This document shows, piece after piece, positions 1 through 8,326 of a stretch of DNA of 37,852 bases. Each line of letters begins with the position of its first letter. Position 1 is the first letter of the stretch. A program made the translations under genes and the position numbers. Source of the stretch: Sulfuritalea sp. (lineage in GTDB: Bacteria > Pseudomonadota > Gammaproteobacteria > Burkholderiales > Rhodocyclaceae). The stretch is taken from positions 1 to 37,852 of the forward strand of contig JAUSCI010000060.1 in NCBI GenBank assembly GCA_030651305.1, read 5' to 3'. The notes below the pieces were generated by a model. It was not told where the DNA came from and searched no databases. It worked only from the letters and a program-made list of their open reading frames with translations.

Positions 1-1170
1 CGTGCGGCGGTAGCGCGCCCGGCTTCGTCTTCTTGTTCGGCTCTGCTGCGGGCTGCGCGTGTCGCGTCCTGTTCTGCCTCTGCTCGCGACAGAGCGGCGG
101 CTTCGGCGCTCTGTTCGGCCAGCACCTGCCCGGCCGCGATCTCTGCCGCGCGTCGTTCCGCTTCGGCCCGCGCCGCGGCGACTTGCGCCAATTCTTCTTC
201 TGTCTTGGCCCGGGCAGTAGCTGCACTTGCTAGTTCGGCGGCGGCGGCTTCCTGGCGCTGTGCTTCCGCCAGGGCGTGCTGTTCGGCCGCGAGCCGGACC
301 TGCAGTGCGGCTTCGGCCAGACGCTCGGTCTGGGCCTGCGTTGCCATGGCCGCCTCGGCTTCGGCAACGGCGCGTTCGGCTTGCGCAGCAGTGGCTTGCG
401 CCTCGGCCACCAGGCGTGCGGCGGTAGCGCGCCCGGCTTCAGCTTCTTGTTCGGCTCTGCGGCGGGCTGCGCGTGTCGCGTCCTGTTCTGCCTCTGCTCG
501 CGACACGGCGGCGGCTTCGGCGCTTTGTTCGGCCAGCACCTGCCCGGCCGCGATCTCTGCCGCGCGTCGTTCCGCTTCGGCCCGCGCCGCAGCGACTTGC
601 GCGAGATATTCTTCTGTCTTGGCCCGGGCAGTAGCTGCACTTGCTAGTTCGGCGGCGGCGGCTTCCTGGCGCTGCGCTTCCGCCAGGGCGTGCTGTTCGG
701 CTGCGAGCCGGACCTGCAGTGCGGTTTCGACCAGGCGCTCGCCTTGGGCCTGCGTTGCTATGGCTGCCTCGGCTTCGGCAATTGCTCGTTGGGCTTGCGC
801 CTCACTGGCTTGCGCCTCGGCCACCAGGCGTGCGGCGGTAGCGCGCCCGGCTTCGTCTTCTTGTTCGGCTCTGCTGCGGGCTGCGCGTGTCGCGTCCTGT
901 TCTGCCTCTGCTCGCGACAGAGCGGCGGCTTCGGCGCTCTGTTCGGCGCGTAGCTTCTGGTTCGCCATCTCGGCTGCGCGGCGTTCTGCTTCGGCCCGCG
1001 CTGCGGCCACTTGCGCGAGATCTTCTTCTGTCTTGGCCCGGACCTCGGCTGCACTTGTCAGTTCGGCAGCGGCGGATTCCTGGCGCCGGGCTTCCGCCAG
1101 GGCGTGCTGCTCGGCTGCGAGCCGGACCTGCAGTGCGGCTTCGGCCAGGGGCTCGGCTTGGGCCTGGCGT
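1..1170. repeat. 414-bp tandem repeat inside the coiled-coil gene
   Basis: The same start word, gtgcggcggtagcgcgcccg, occurs at 2, 416 and 830, so the period is exactly 414 bp (138 codons). Two full units and about 340 bp of a third are present, differing at only scattered bases. Similarity fades after about 1170, near the N-terminal coding end. The left edge is cut by the window, so the total copy number is unknown. An exact codon-multiple period and high identity point to recent in-frame duplication. Confidence 0.9.
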
Positions 1171-1394
1171 ACTGCGGCGACGCTTGATGCCTTCTCTGCT
1201 GCGGTGCGGCCGCGGGCCTGCTCTGCGGCGCGATCTTCGGCTTGCTTGCGCCGGTGCGCGGTTGCAATGTGCTCGGCGTCTGTCGCCTTTGCCTTGGTCG
1301 CCGTTCCTCCGGCAGCGCGTTCTTTACGCTGCCGCTCCGCCTCCATCAATCCGGTCAACAGTTTGCTCAAACCTGCGCTCCCATTTCCGGACAC
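1..1394 (-). CDS. Ala/Glu-rich coiled-coil repeat protein, partial (C-terminus outside window)
   Basis: The minus frame beginning at a GTG (1394-1392) stays open to the window edge, giving about 464 codons. A GGGAG ribosome-binding site lies 8 bases upstream. After a short N-terminus with SKLLTGLMEAERQRKERAAG, the protein is almost entirely Ala, Glu, Gln and Arg in heptad-like runs such as AEAERRAAEIAAGQ and LAAEQHALAEAQRQEAAAAE, which predicts a very long helical coiled coil. No signal peptide or membrane segment is visible in the part present. A 138-residue unit repeats at least twice in near-identical form. The opposite strand is also open over most of this stretch (205-1449), but that is a composition artefact: only the minus frame has a plausible start and a protein-like pattern. 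An in-frame ATG at 1346 is an alternative start. The function is unknown; a structural, TolA-like or filament role would be guesswork. Confidence 0.7.
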   Translation of the reverse strand, partial: MSGNGSAGLSKLLTGLMEAERQRKERAAGGTATKAKATDAEHIATAHRRKQAEDRAAEQARGRTAAEKASSVAAVRQAQAEPLAEAALQVRLAAEQHALAEARRQESAAAELTSAAEVRAKTEEDLAQVAAARAEAERRAAEMANQKLRAEQSAEAAALSRAEAEQDATRAARSRAEQEDEAGRATAARLVAEAQASEAQAQRAIAEAEAAIATQAQGERLVETALQVRLAAEQHALAEAQRQEAAAAELASAATARAKTEEYLAQVAAARAEAERRAAEIAAGQVLAEQSAEAAAVSRAEAEQDATRAARRRAEQEAEAGRATAARLVAEAQATAAQAERAVAEAEAAMATQAQTERLAEAALQVRLAAEQHALAEAQRQEAAAAELASAATARAKTEEELAQVAAARAEAERRAAEIAAGQVLAEQSAEAAALSRAEAEQDATRAARSRAEQEDEAGRATAA

Positions 1395-1458
1395 GATTCT
1401 AGCTCCCGGTAACACAGGCTACCCTAGAGCCGACAGCCGCCGAAGGTAGAATAGCTTG

Positions 1459-1827
1459 ATGGAAGTATCTCAGACTCGCTGCCAAACCCTGCTCGTTATA
1501 ACCAGTCTGCCGGACGAGACCAGTGCGCAAGCCTTGGCCACGAAGCTGGTGACTGAACGCTTGGCGGCTTGTGTGAACGTGCTGGCGCCTTGTGGTTCGG
1601 TTTATCGCTGGCAGGGTGGGATCGAGAGTGCGCAGGAAATTCCCCTGTTGATCAAGACCACGGCAGCACGCTATGCGGAGCTGGAGGCGGCGATCCGCGC
1701 CCGCCACCCCTATGAACTTCCCGAGATCATCGCGGTCCCAATCGCGCACGGTCTGCCCGAGTATCTGCGCTGGGTCGCCGCCGAAACCCTTGCCCACCTC
1801 ACTGACGGGAATTCCGCTCCATGCTGA
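1459..1827 (+). CDS. cutA: CutA family divalent-cation tolerance protein
   Basis: A small cytoplasmic protein of about 122 residues, the usual size for CutA, which forms trimers of ferredoxin-like folds and has been linked to copper and other divalent-cation tolerance. Recognisable family stretches are RLAACVNVLAPCGSVYRWQG, LLIKTTAARYAELEAAI and HPYELPEIIAVPI, followed by GLPEYLRWVAAET. An in-frame TTG lies directly before the ATG at 1459; ATG is preferred. The gene overlaps dsbD by 7 bases, so the two are probably co-transcribed, a common pairing in proteobacteria. It is divergent from the coiled-coil gene, with only 64 bases between the starts. The family's molecular function is not firmly settled. 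Confidence 0.93.
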   Translation: MEVSQTRCQTLLVITSLPDETSAQALATKLVTERLAACVNVLAPCGSVYRWQGGIESAQEIPLLIKTTAARYAELEAAIRARHPYELPEIIAVPIAHGLPEYLRWVAAETLAHLTDGNSAPC

Positions 1828-3587
1828 TCCGCCTTCTGTTCCTGCTGCTGTTCGCCGTGACGGGCCTGGTTCGCGCCGAGGAACCGCTGCCGCCTGAACA
1901 AGCCTATCGCTTCTTTGCGCAGGCAATCGACGCAAAGACGATCGAAGCCCGCTGGCAAATTGCCGACGGCTATTACATGTATCGCGACAAGTTCAAGTTC
2001 AAGCTGGAAGGCGGAACTCTGGGGTCGCCGAAACTGCCGCCCGGCAAGGTCAAAGATGACGAGATCTTCGGCAAGGTCGAAACCTATCGCAAGGAAGTGA
2101 AGATTCTGTTGCCGGTCGACGCCGTCGGCCCAGTTACGCTGAAAGTAGTCTCGCAGGGCTGCTGGGACGGCGGCATCTGCTACCCGCCGCTCAACCAGGA
2201 AGCACGGATCGAACTTGCCGCGGCGACCGCAGTCATCGGCGCCGTACCGCCAGAGCCGACTCCTGAAATGCAGTCCTCGGCAGCGCCGGCCGACGAAAGC
2301 TCGCGCATTGCCAACTTGTTCAAGAGTGCCAATCTGGCAGAGGTGATGGTGACCTTCTTCGGCTTTGGCCTGCTGCTGTCGCTGACACCCTGCGTGTTCC
2401 CGATGATTCCTATCCTGTCGGGGATCATCGTCAATCACGGACACGCGGTGAGCCATCTGCGTGCCTTCGTCCTGTCGCTTGCCTATGTGCTGGGAATGGC
2501 CCTAACCTACGCCGCAGTCGGTGTCGCCGCCGGGCTTTCGGGCACGCTGCTGTCGACCGCGTTGCAGAACGCCTGGGTGTTGGGCAGCTTCGCGCTGGTC
2601 TTCGTCGTGCTGTCGCTGTCCATGTTCGGCCTCTATGAACTGCAAATGCCGGCGGCATTGCAAAGCCGGGTCTCCGACACGGCCAACCGGCAGGGCGGCT
2701 CTTTGCCAGCCATTGCGGTCATGGGAGCGCTCTCGGCGCTGATCGTGGGGCCCTGTGTCGCTGCGCCGTTGGCCGCCGCGCTGCTGTACATAGCGAAGAC
2801 CGGCAATGCTGCCCTCGGCGGTTCGGCGCTGTTCGTCATGGCGCTAGGCATGGGCGTGCCGCTGCTTCTCGTCGGCGCCTTTTCCCGTTCACTGCTGCCG
2901 AAATCCGGGCCGTGGATGGAGGGCGTCAACAAGTTTTTTGGCGTCATCATGCTCGCTACCGCCCTGTGGCTGGTTTCGCCCGTCATCCCGCTGTGGCTGC
3001 AAATGCTTGGCTGGGCGCTATTGATGGTGATCCCGGCGATTTATCTGCATGCGCTTGACCCGTTGCCCCCAAACGCCCACGGCTGGCAGCGCCTCGGCAA
3101 GGGCTTCGGCGTCATCCTGCTGCTCGGCGGCGCGGCAATGCTGATCGGCGTGCTCGGCGGCGCCAGGGATCCGCTGCAGCCCCTCGGCTTTCTGCGTGGC
3201 GGCATCGCGGCAGAAACTCCCGTGACGGCTTTCGAGCGTGTTGCCTCGATTGAACGACTCGATGCCCGTCTGGCGGAGTCGAAGACCGCGGGCAGGCCAG
3301 TCATGCTGGACTTCTATGCAGACTGGTGCGTCAGTTGCAAGGAAATGGAGCGCTTCACCTTCGCCGACCCCAAGGTCGCTGCGCGTCTGGCGCAGTTCGT
3401 CCTGTTGCAAGCTGACGTGACCGCCAATAGCGAAGCGGACCTTGCGCTGCTCAAACGTTTCGAGCTGTTCGGTCCGCCAGGCATCATCTTCTGGGACGCC
3501 AAGGGACGTCGGATGGATGACCTGCGCGTGATCGGCTTCCAGTCTGCGGAACAGTTTCTGCCTACCCTCGAGCGCGTCCAGCGCTGA
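1821..3587 (+). CDS. dsbD: Thiol:disulfide interchange protein DsbD
   Basis: Inner-membrane reductant transporter that carries electrons from cytoplasmic thioredoxin to periplasmic partners such as DsbC and cytochrome c maturation proteins. The 588 residues show the full three-part layout. A signal peptide (MLIRLLFLLLFAVTGLVRA) precedes the periplasmic alpha domain with its redox pair in CWDGGICYPP. The central membrane domain has LTPCVFPMIPILSG and GPCVAAPLAAALL, holding the two membrane cysteines. The C-terminal thioredoxin-like domain has the CxxC motif in FYADWCVSCKEME. All six redox cysteines expected for the family are present, so it should be functional. The start overlaps the end of cutA. 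Confidence 0.96.
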   Translation: MLIRLLFLLLFAVTGLVRAEEPLPPEQAYRFFAQAIDAKTIEARWQIADGYYMYRDKFKFKLEGGTLGSPKLPPGKVKDDEIFGKVETYRKEVKILLPVDAVGPVTLKVVSQGCWDGGICYPPLNQEARIELAAATAVIGAVPPEPTPEMQSSAAPADESSRIANLFKSANLAEVMVTFFGFGLLLSLTPCVFPMIPILSGIIVNHGHAVSHLRAFVLSLAYVLGMALTYAAVGVAAGLSGTLLSTALQNAWVLGSFALVFVVLSLSMFGLYELQMPAALQSRVSDTANRQGGSLPAIAVMGALSALIVGPCVAAPLAAALLYIAKTGNAALGGSALFVMALGMGVPLLLVGAFSRSLLPKSGPWMEGVNKFFGVIMLATALWLVSPVIPLWLQMLGWALLMVIPAIYLHALDPLPPNAHGWQRLGKGFGVILLLGGAAMLIGVLGGARDPLQPLGFLRGGIAAETPVTAFERVASIERLDARLAESKTAGRPVMLDFYADWCVSCKEMERFTFADPKVAARLAQFVLLQADVTANSEADLALLKRFELFGPPGIIFWDAKGRRMDDLRVIGFQSAEQFLPTLERVQR

Positions 3588-3603
3588 TCTTTCAGGAGTT
3601 TCC

Positions 3604-4200
3604 ATGTTCACCGGCATCATCACCGCCGTAGGAAAAATCAGCCACGTCCAGCCTCTGGAAAAGGGCGTGCGGCTCACTGTCGAAGCGCCCGGCCTCAAGC
3701 TTGCCGACGTGACGCTGGGTGACTCAATTGCCCACGGCGGAGTATGCCTGACAGTGATCGCCAAGAAGAAGAGCAGCTACCAGGTCGATGTCTCGCGCGA
3801 AACGCTGGATTGCACGGTCGGCCTCGACACGCCGGGCGGCGAAGTCAACCTGGAAAAGGCCATGCGCCTGTCGGATTTCATCGGCGGCCATCTGGTCTCG
3901 GGGCATGTCGACGGCGTCGGCGAAGTCGAGAAATTCGAGGCTATCGGCGAATCGCACGAACTGGTGATCAAGGCGCCGAAGAATTTGGCGAAGTTCATCG
4001 CGCGCAAGGGCTCGATCACGGTCGATGGCGTGTCGCTGACCACCAACCGCGTCAAGGGCCGGCGCTTCTCGATCAACCTGATCCCGCACACAGTCGAGGT
4101 GACCACGTTACGCCACCTCCAACCCGCCAGCCGGGTCAATCTCGAAATCGACCTGATCGCACGCTACGTGGAACGGATGCTGACGGCCGACGCGGCGTAA
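3604..4200 (+). CDS. ribE: Riboflavin synthase, alpha subunit
   Basis: Catalyses dismutation of two 6,7-dimethyl-8-ribityllumazine molecules to riboflavin, the last step of the pathway. At 198 residues it has the expected two tandem lumazine-binding halves: the first begins MFTGIITAVGKI and includes GDSIAHGGVCLTV; the second begins about residue 98 with GGHLVSGHVDGVGEV and includes GSITVDGVSLTTN. An AGGAG ribosome-binding site precedes the ATG. It sits 16 bases after dsbD and 33 bases before the ribB-type gene, with ribH just beyond, so the substrate-making and substrate-using enzymes are together. Some databases call this gene ribC. Confidence 0.96.
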   Translation: MFTGIITAVGKISHVQPLEKGVRLTVEAPGLKLADVTLGDSIAHGGVCLTVIAKKKSSYQVDVSRETLDCTVGLDTPGGEVNLEKAMRLSDFIGGHLVSGHVDGVGEVEKFEAIGESHELVIKAPKNLAKFIARKGSITVDGVSLTTNRVKGRRFSINLIPHTVEVTTLRHLQPASRVNLEIDLIARYVERMLTADAA

Positions 4201-4233
4201 AATGCGCGGCTTCCCAAGTTTGGTACTTTCGCC

Positions 4234-5340
4234 ATGAGCATCAGCCCCGTTCTCGATATCGTCGCCGACATGCGCGCCGGTCGCATGGTCATCCTGGTCG
4301 ATGAAGAAGACCGCGAAAACGAAGGCGACCTGGTGCTTGCGGCCGAGCACGTTACGCCGGAAGCGATCAATTTCATGGCCAAGTGGGGGCGCGGACTGAT
4401 CTGCCTGACACTCACCGAAGCCCGCTGCCGCCAGCTCGACCTGCCCTTGATGGTGCGCGACAACAAGGCCCAGCACGGCACCGCATTCACCGTCTCGATC
4501 GAAGCCGCGGAAGGCGTCACCACCGGCATCTCGGCGCAGGACCGCTCGCGTACGGTGCAGGCCGCCGTGGCGAAGAACGCCACCCCGGTCGATATCGTCC
4601 AACCCGGCCACATCTTCCCGTTGATGGCGCAAAACGGCGGCGTGCTGGTGCGCGCTGGCCACACCGAAGCCGGCTGTGACTTCGCCCAACTGGCCGACTG
4701 CGAGCCTGCCGCCGTGATCTGCGAGATTCTGAAGGAGGACGGCACGATGGCGCGGTTGCCGGATCTGCTCGAGTTCGCCGCCGAGCACAAGCTCAAGATC
4801 GGCACTATCCGCGACCTGATTCACTATCGCTCGGAAACCGAAAAGCTGATCGAGTGCGTCGCCGACAAGAACGTCGAATGCGCACAGGGCATCTTCCGTC
4901 TGCGCGCCTTTGCCGACCGCAGCAGCGGCGACGTGCATCTGGCGCTGTCCTGCGGCGAGATCGCGACCGCGGAAGAAACGCTGGTGAGGGTACATGACTC
5001 GATCTGCGTACTCGACTTCCTCGATCAGAAAAGCAGCCGCCATACCTACGGCATCAATTTTGCCCTGCGCTCGATTGCGGAGCAGGGCCGCGGTGTGCTG
5101 GTGCTGCTGCATCGCGCGGAATCCGGCAACGCCTTGCTGACGGCGCTGAACGACGACCGGACGACGCGTCCGGCGCAAAAATGGGACCCGCGCATCTACG
5201 GCATTGGCGCCCAGATCTTGCGCGAAGTCGGTGTCGGCAAAATGCGCCTGATGGCCAGCCCGAGGAAGATGCCGAGCATGGCCGGATTCGGTCTGGAAAT
5301 TACGGGCTACTTTACGCCGGCAGGAGAAAAAACAGCATGA
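4234..5340 (+). CDS. ribBX: 3,4-dihydroxy-2-butanone-4-phosphate synthase fused to degenerate GTP cyclohydrolase II-like domain
   Basis: The N-terminal half (about residues 1-200) is a complete DHBP synthase, which makes the four-carbon riboflavin precursor from ribulose 5-phosphate. It shows [41 protein letters not shown] and [12 protein letters not shown]. The C-terminal half aligns with GTP cyclohydrolase II ([30 protein letters not shown]), but the zinc-binding RCDCG segment is replaced by SSRHTYG and the EGRGIGL segment by AESGNALL. It therefore probably lacks cyclohydrolase activity. This matches the RibBX variant reported as widespread in proteobacteria. A separate ribA elsewhere is then needed. 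The stop overlaps the ribH start as ATGA. Confidence 0.92.
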   Translation: MSISPVLDIVADMRAGRMVILVDEEDRENEGDLVLAAEHVTPEAINFMAKWGRGLICLTLTEARCRQLDLPLMVRDNKAQHGTAFTVSIEAAEGVTTGISAQDRSRTVQAAVAKNATPVDIVQPGHIFPLMAQNGGVLVRAGHTEAGCDFAQLADCEPAAVICEILKEDGTMARLPDLLEFAAEHKLKIGTIRDLIHYRSETEKLIECVADKNVECAQGIFRLRAFADRSSGDVHLALSCGEIATAEETLVRVHDSICVLDFLDQKSSRHTYGINFALRSIAEQGRGVLVLLHRAESGNALLTALNDDRTTRPAQKWDPRIYGIGAQILREVGVGKMRLMASPRKMPSMAGFGLEITGYFTPAGEKTA

Positions 5341-5807
5341 CCATCCGCGAACTCGAACCCGATCTGGCCGGCAAGGGCTTGCGCGTCGGCGTAGTACAAA
5401 GCCGCTTCAATGAAGATATCGGCGAGGGTCTGCGCTCGGGCTGTCTGGCCGAACTGGCGCGCCTCGGCGTGGCCGATGCCGACATCACCTTCACCACGGT
5501 GCCCGGTGCGCTGGAACTGCCCCTGGCGTTGCAGGTCATGGCTCAAAGCGGGCGCTTCGACGCGCTGGTGGCGCTGGGCGCTGTGATACGCGGCGAAACT
5601 TATCATTTCGAGATCGTCTCCAACGAGTCGGCGCGCGGTATCACCGACGTGCAACTGAACACCGGCATTCCGATTGCGAACGCAGTACTGACCACCGAAA
5701 ACGACGACCAGGCTTTGGTGCGCATGGCGCAAAAGGGCGCGGAAGCCGCGCAGGCGGCGATTGAAATGGCGAACTTGACAAATGCGCTACTGAAAGCAGT
5801 CAAGTAG
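5337..5807 (+). CDS. ribH: 6,7-dimethyl-8-ribityllumazine synthase
   Basis: Condenses 5-amino-6-ribitylaminouracil with 3,4-dihydroxybutanone phosphate to give lumazine, the substrate of riboflavin synthase encoded upstream. The 156-residue protein has [12 protein letters not shown] near the start, [13 protein letters not shown] in the middle, and the active-site region [20 protein letters not shown] with the conserved His. The ATG at 5337 overlaps the preceding stop (ATGA) and follows CAGGAG. A longer reading frame extends upstream but would lie inside ribBX, so the overlapping ATG is the start. It runs by a one-base overlap into nusB. Confidence 0.96.
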   Translation: MTIRELEPDLAGKGLRVGVVQSRFNEDIGEGLRSGCLAELARLGVADADITFTTVPGALELPLALQVMAQSGRFDALVALGAVIRGETYHFEIVSNESARGITDVQLNTGIPIANAVLTTENDDQALVRMAQKGAEAAQAAIEMANLTNALLKAVK

Positions 5808-6238
5808 TGAGCAGCAAATCACCACGGCGACGCGCCCGCGAATTCGTCATTCAGGGCCTCTACCAGTGGCAGGTCGGCGGTCAGGATGCGGCGGCGATTC
5901 AAGTGCAGGCGGAGGGTGTTGCCGGCTTCGACAAGGCCGACCGCGAACTCTACGGCATTCTGCTTGACCAGACTCGGCAAAATGCCGAAGTGCTCCAGGT
6001 CGATCTCACCCCTTATATCGACCGCGCCTGGGACGAAGTCTCGCCCATCGAGCGCTGCATCCTGCTGCTGGGCGCCTGCGAACTCCGCATGCATCCTGAA
6101 ACGCCGTACCGCGTGATCATCAACGAAGCCATAGAACTTGCCAAGACCTTCGGCGGCACCGACGGCCACAAGTTTGTCAATGGCGTGCTGGACAAGTTGG
6201 CCGGGGTCCTCCGGCCCGGAGAAGCAAAACCCAAATAG
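5807..6238 (+). CDS. nusB: Transcription antitermination factor NusB
   Basis: All-helical RNA-binding protein that, with NusE (S10), binds boxA in rRNA operon leaders and supports processive antitermination. The 143 residues begin SSKSPRRRAREFVIQGLYQW, the arginine-rich RNA-binding start typical of NusB, and end with TPYRVIINEAIELAKTFG and GHKFVNGVLDKLAG, the family C-terminal signature. A GTG start overlaps the ribH stop by one base, so expression is probably coupled. ribH-nusB-thiL order is common in proteobacteria. Confidence 0.95.
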   Translation: MSSKSPRRRAREFVIQGLYQWQVGGQDAAAIQVQAEGVAGFDKADRELYGILLDQTRQNAEVLQVDLTPYIDRAWDEVSPIERCILLLGACELRMHPETPYRVIINEAIELAKTFGGTDGHKFVNGVLDKLAGVLRPGEAKPK

Positions 6239-6308
6239 CCACAGAGGACACAGAGATCACAGAGGAAAAGCAAGGGGGTTTTCTCTGTGCCCTCTGTGAT
6301 CTCTGTGG
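6239..6308. repeat. CACAGAG-type imperfect inverted repeat element
   Basis: The 83 bases between nusB and thiL are almost filled by a dyad. The left arm has three CACAGAG words spaced nine bases apart (ccacagaggacacagagatc and on), and the right arm has the complementary CTCTGTG words. The loop is about aagcaaggggg. The arms pair imperfectly because the heptamers are in different orders. Repeats of this kind recur between genes in many environmental bacteria, and their accidental translation gives the often seen CDLCVLCG peptide. It may act as an RNA hairpin between the two genes, or be a small non-autonomous mobile element. Confidence 0.8.
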
Positions 6309-6321
6309 CAAAAAGGTTTTC

Positions 6322-7257
6322 ATGCCATCTGAATTCGAACTGATCGACCGTTACTTCAGGCGTCCGACACGGCACACGGTACTCGGCGTTGGCGACGACG
6401 GTGCCTTGATCGCGCCGACGCCCGGCGAGGAGTTGGTGATTTCCACCGATATGCTGGTTGAGGGCACACATTTTCTGGCTGTAACCGATCCCGAGGCGCT
6501 GGGCTGGAAAACTCTTGCCGTGAATGTCTCCGATATGGCGGCGATGGGCGCAAAGCCGCGCTGGGCGCTGCTTGCCGCCGTGCTGCCAGCACCGACTCCT
6601 GAGTGGATCGAGGCCTTTGCCCGCGGCTTCTTCGACTGCGCGAATAGCCACGGCATCGACCTGATCGGCGGCGACACCACCCGCGGACCACGCGCGTTCT
6701 GCGTCACCATCCTCGGTGAAGCTCCCGTCGGCAGGGCGCTGCGCCGCGATGGCGCGAAAGTCGGCGATTCGATCTGGGTGTCCGGCAGGCCTGGACGCGC
6801 AGCACTTGGGCTGGCACACCTGCAAGGGCGCACCACGCTGGCCGAACCGTTGCTCGGCGAATGCCTCGCGGCGCTGCACCGGCCGCAACCGAGGGTTGCA
6901 CTGGGACTGGCGCTGCGCGGCATCGCCAGCGCCGCCATCGATGTCTCCGACGGCTTGCTGGCCGATCTCGGACATATCCTCGAACAGTCGCGACTTGCCG
7001 CCCGGCTGCGCATTCCCGGCCTGCCTGCCGCAGGCCTTGAGCGCGATTGCCTGCTGGCCGGAGGTGACGACTATGAAATGCTGTTCTCCGCCCCGGCCCG
7101 GTCTGACGACGAGATCGCGGCTTTGGCCGGCACACTCGATCTGCCGCTGACCCGCATCGGTGAAATCGAAGCCGGCCCGCCCGGCGCACTCATCCTGTGC
7201 GACGATAGCGGCACCGTAATCACACCCGCAAGCCACGGCTACAACCACTTTCTGTAA
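6322..7257 (+). CDS. thiL: Thiamine-monophosphate kinase
   Basis: Phosphorylates thiamine monophosphate with ATP to the active cofactor thiamine diphosphate. The 311-residue protein belongs to the PurM/ThiL fold and shows GVGDDGALIAP (metal and ATP binding), STDMLVEGTHFL, LAVNVSDMAAMGAKPRW, GGDTTRGP and the C-terminal AIDVSDGLLADLGHI and AGGDDYEMLFS motifs, all in the expected order. The start ATG at 6322 is the first after the inverted-repeat element. The stop overlaps the start of pgpA by one base. Confidence 0.95.
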   Translation: MPSEFELIDRYFRRPTRHTVLGVGDDGALIAPTPGEELVISTDMLVEGTHFLAVTDPEALGWKTLAVNVSDMAAMGAKPRWALLAAVLPAPTPEWIEAFARGFFDCANSHGIDLIGGDTTRGPRAFCVTILGEAPVGRALRRDGAKVGDSIWVSGRPGRAALGLAHLQGRTTLAEPLLGECLAALHRPQPRVALGLALRGIASAAIDVSDGLLADLGHILEQSRLAARLRIPGLPAAGLERDCLLAGGDDYEMLFSAPARSDDEIAALAGTLDLPLTRIGEIEAGPPGALILCDDSGTVITPASHGYNHFL

Positions 7258-7754
7258 TGGCAAGACTGCCCCCGCCCCCACTCAAATTTCTGTTCCACCA
7301 CCCGGCGCATTTCATTGCCTGCGGCATGGGCAGCGGGCTTTCGCCTTTCGCGCCGGGAACGGCGGGCACCGCGTTCGCCTGGCTCACTTATCCGCTGTTG
7401 CGCATGTACCTGGAAAGCGATCTGGGGCTGGCGATATTCCTCCTGCTGGCCTTCGCCGTCGGTGTCGCGGCCTGCCAGATCACCGGCCGGGCCCTCGGCG
7501 TGGTCGATCACGGCGCCATCGTCTGGGACGAAATCGTGCCCTTCTGGGCAGTGTTGATGCTGACCCCGCCCGAGTTGCTCTGGCAGCTCGCGGCCTTCCT
7601 GTGGTTCCGCTTTTACGACATCGTCAAGCCTGAGCCAGCCCGATTCTTCGACACGCAGGTGAAGAACGGCTTCGGCGTGATGATGGACGACGTTATCGCC
7701 GCCGGCTACACGGTGCTGACCATTGCCGTATTCAAAGCATTTCTGCCATTCTGA
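7257..7754 (+). CDS. pgpA: Phosphatidylglycerophosphatase A
   Basis: Removes the terminal phosphate of phosphatidylglycerophosphate to yield phosphatidylglycerol, in the inner membrane. At 165 residues it has the family size. It shows the N-terminal ACGMGSGLSPFAPGTAGT signature, a central acidic motif in IVWDEIVPFW, and WFRFYDIVKPEPARFFD followed by GFGVMMDDVIAAGY. Several hydrophobic helices (for example AIFLLLAFAVGVAA) fit a membrane protein. The ATG overlaps the thiL stop, a conserved arrangement in gamma- and betaproteobacteria, and pncC follows directly. Confidence 0.95.
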   Translation: MARLPPPPLKFLFHHPAHFIACGMGSGLSPFAPGTAGTAFAWLTYPLLRMYLESDLGLAIFLLLAFAVGVAACQITGRALGVVDHGAIVWDEIVPFWAVLMLTPPELLWQLAAFLWFRFYDIVKPEPARFFDTQVKNGFGVMMDDVIAAGYTVLTIAVFKAFLPF

Positions 7755-8258
7755 ATGGATGCCGATCTCGTCGCCTTGTCGGCAGCCTTGGGATCGGCCG
7801 CATTGGCCAGACCCGACCAGCGCCGACTTCTGCTCGCTACCGCCGAGTCTTGCACCGGAGGCTGGGCGGCGCAAGTAATCACTCACACGGCGGGAAGTTC
7901 GGCATGGTTCGAGCGCGGGTTTATCACCTACAGCGACCAAGCCAAGGTCGATATGCTTGGCGTGCGACTGCAAACCCTCGAAAAATTCGGTGCCGTGAGC
8001 CCGGAAACTGCGGTGGAAATGGCCACCGGTGCGCTGAAGAACTCCAATGCCTTGATTTCGTTGGCTATAACTGGAATCGCCGGGCCGACGGGTGGCTCAC
8101 CTGGTAAGCCAGTGGGCACCGTATGCTTTGCCTGGTGTCGGGTCGGTGAAGCAGCGAACGCGGAATCCGCGGTTTTTGCCGGTGACCGCGAGGCGATCCG
8201 CCGTCAGGCGGTGGTTCATGCCCTGCGCGGCTTGCTGCTGCGACTCGATGCAGCTTGA
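7755..8258 (+). CDS. pncC: Nicotinamide-nucleotide amidohydrolase (CinA C-terminal family)
   Basis: Deamidates nicotinamide mononucleotide to nicotinate mononucleotide in the pyridine nucleotide salvage cycle. The 167 residues form a stand-alone CinA C-terminal domain: [16 protein letters not shown] with the conserved Ser/Cys region, [30 protein letters not shown] and [11 protein letters not shown], followed by [10 protein letters not shown]. The ATG follows the pgpA stop with no gap. pncC next to recA is a well-known neighbourhood in proteobacteria. Confidence 0.95.
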   Translation: MDADLVALSAALGSAALARPDQRRLLLATAESCTGGWAAQVITHTAGSSAWFERGFITYSDQAKVDMLGVRLQTLEKFGAVSPETAVEMATGALKNSNALISLAITGIAGPTGGSPGKPVGTVCFAWCRVGEAANAESAVFAGDREAIRRQAVVHALRGLLLRLDAA

Positions 8259-8326
8259 AAACCGGGGTAGCGCAAAAACTGTGCCATCCATGCCATAATC
8301 GAAGCACAACTGAAGGAAGCTATTCA

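Noticed and set aside
1-1170. CRISPR or other spaced repeat array
   Set aside because: The 414-bp units are contiguous coding repeats in one open frame, not short repeats with unique spacers.
205-1449. Long plus-strand ORF of 414 codons
   Set aside because: It is antisense to the coiled-coil frame; its Ala/Ser/Cys/Arg-rich product has no protein-like pattern, and the openness comes from repeat composition.
4201-4233. FMN riboswitch in front of the ribB-type gene
   Set aside because: The gap is only 33 bases and shows no RFN-element structure.
4108-5178. 356-codon minus-strand ORF antisense to ribBX
   Set aside because: The plus strand carries a recognisable DHBP synthase; the antisense product has no known motifs.
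6013-7281. 422-codon minus-strand ORF across nusB and thiL
   Set aside because: It is a shadow of two clear plus-strand genes; its CDLCVLCG segment is the translation of the CACAGAG repeat.
8259-8326. LexA box upstream of recA
   Set aside because: No CTGT-N8-ACAG dyad is present; only a lone CTGTGCC and a CATAAT that lacks a -35 at proper spacing.
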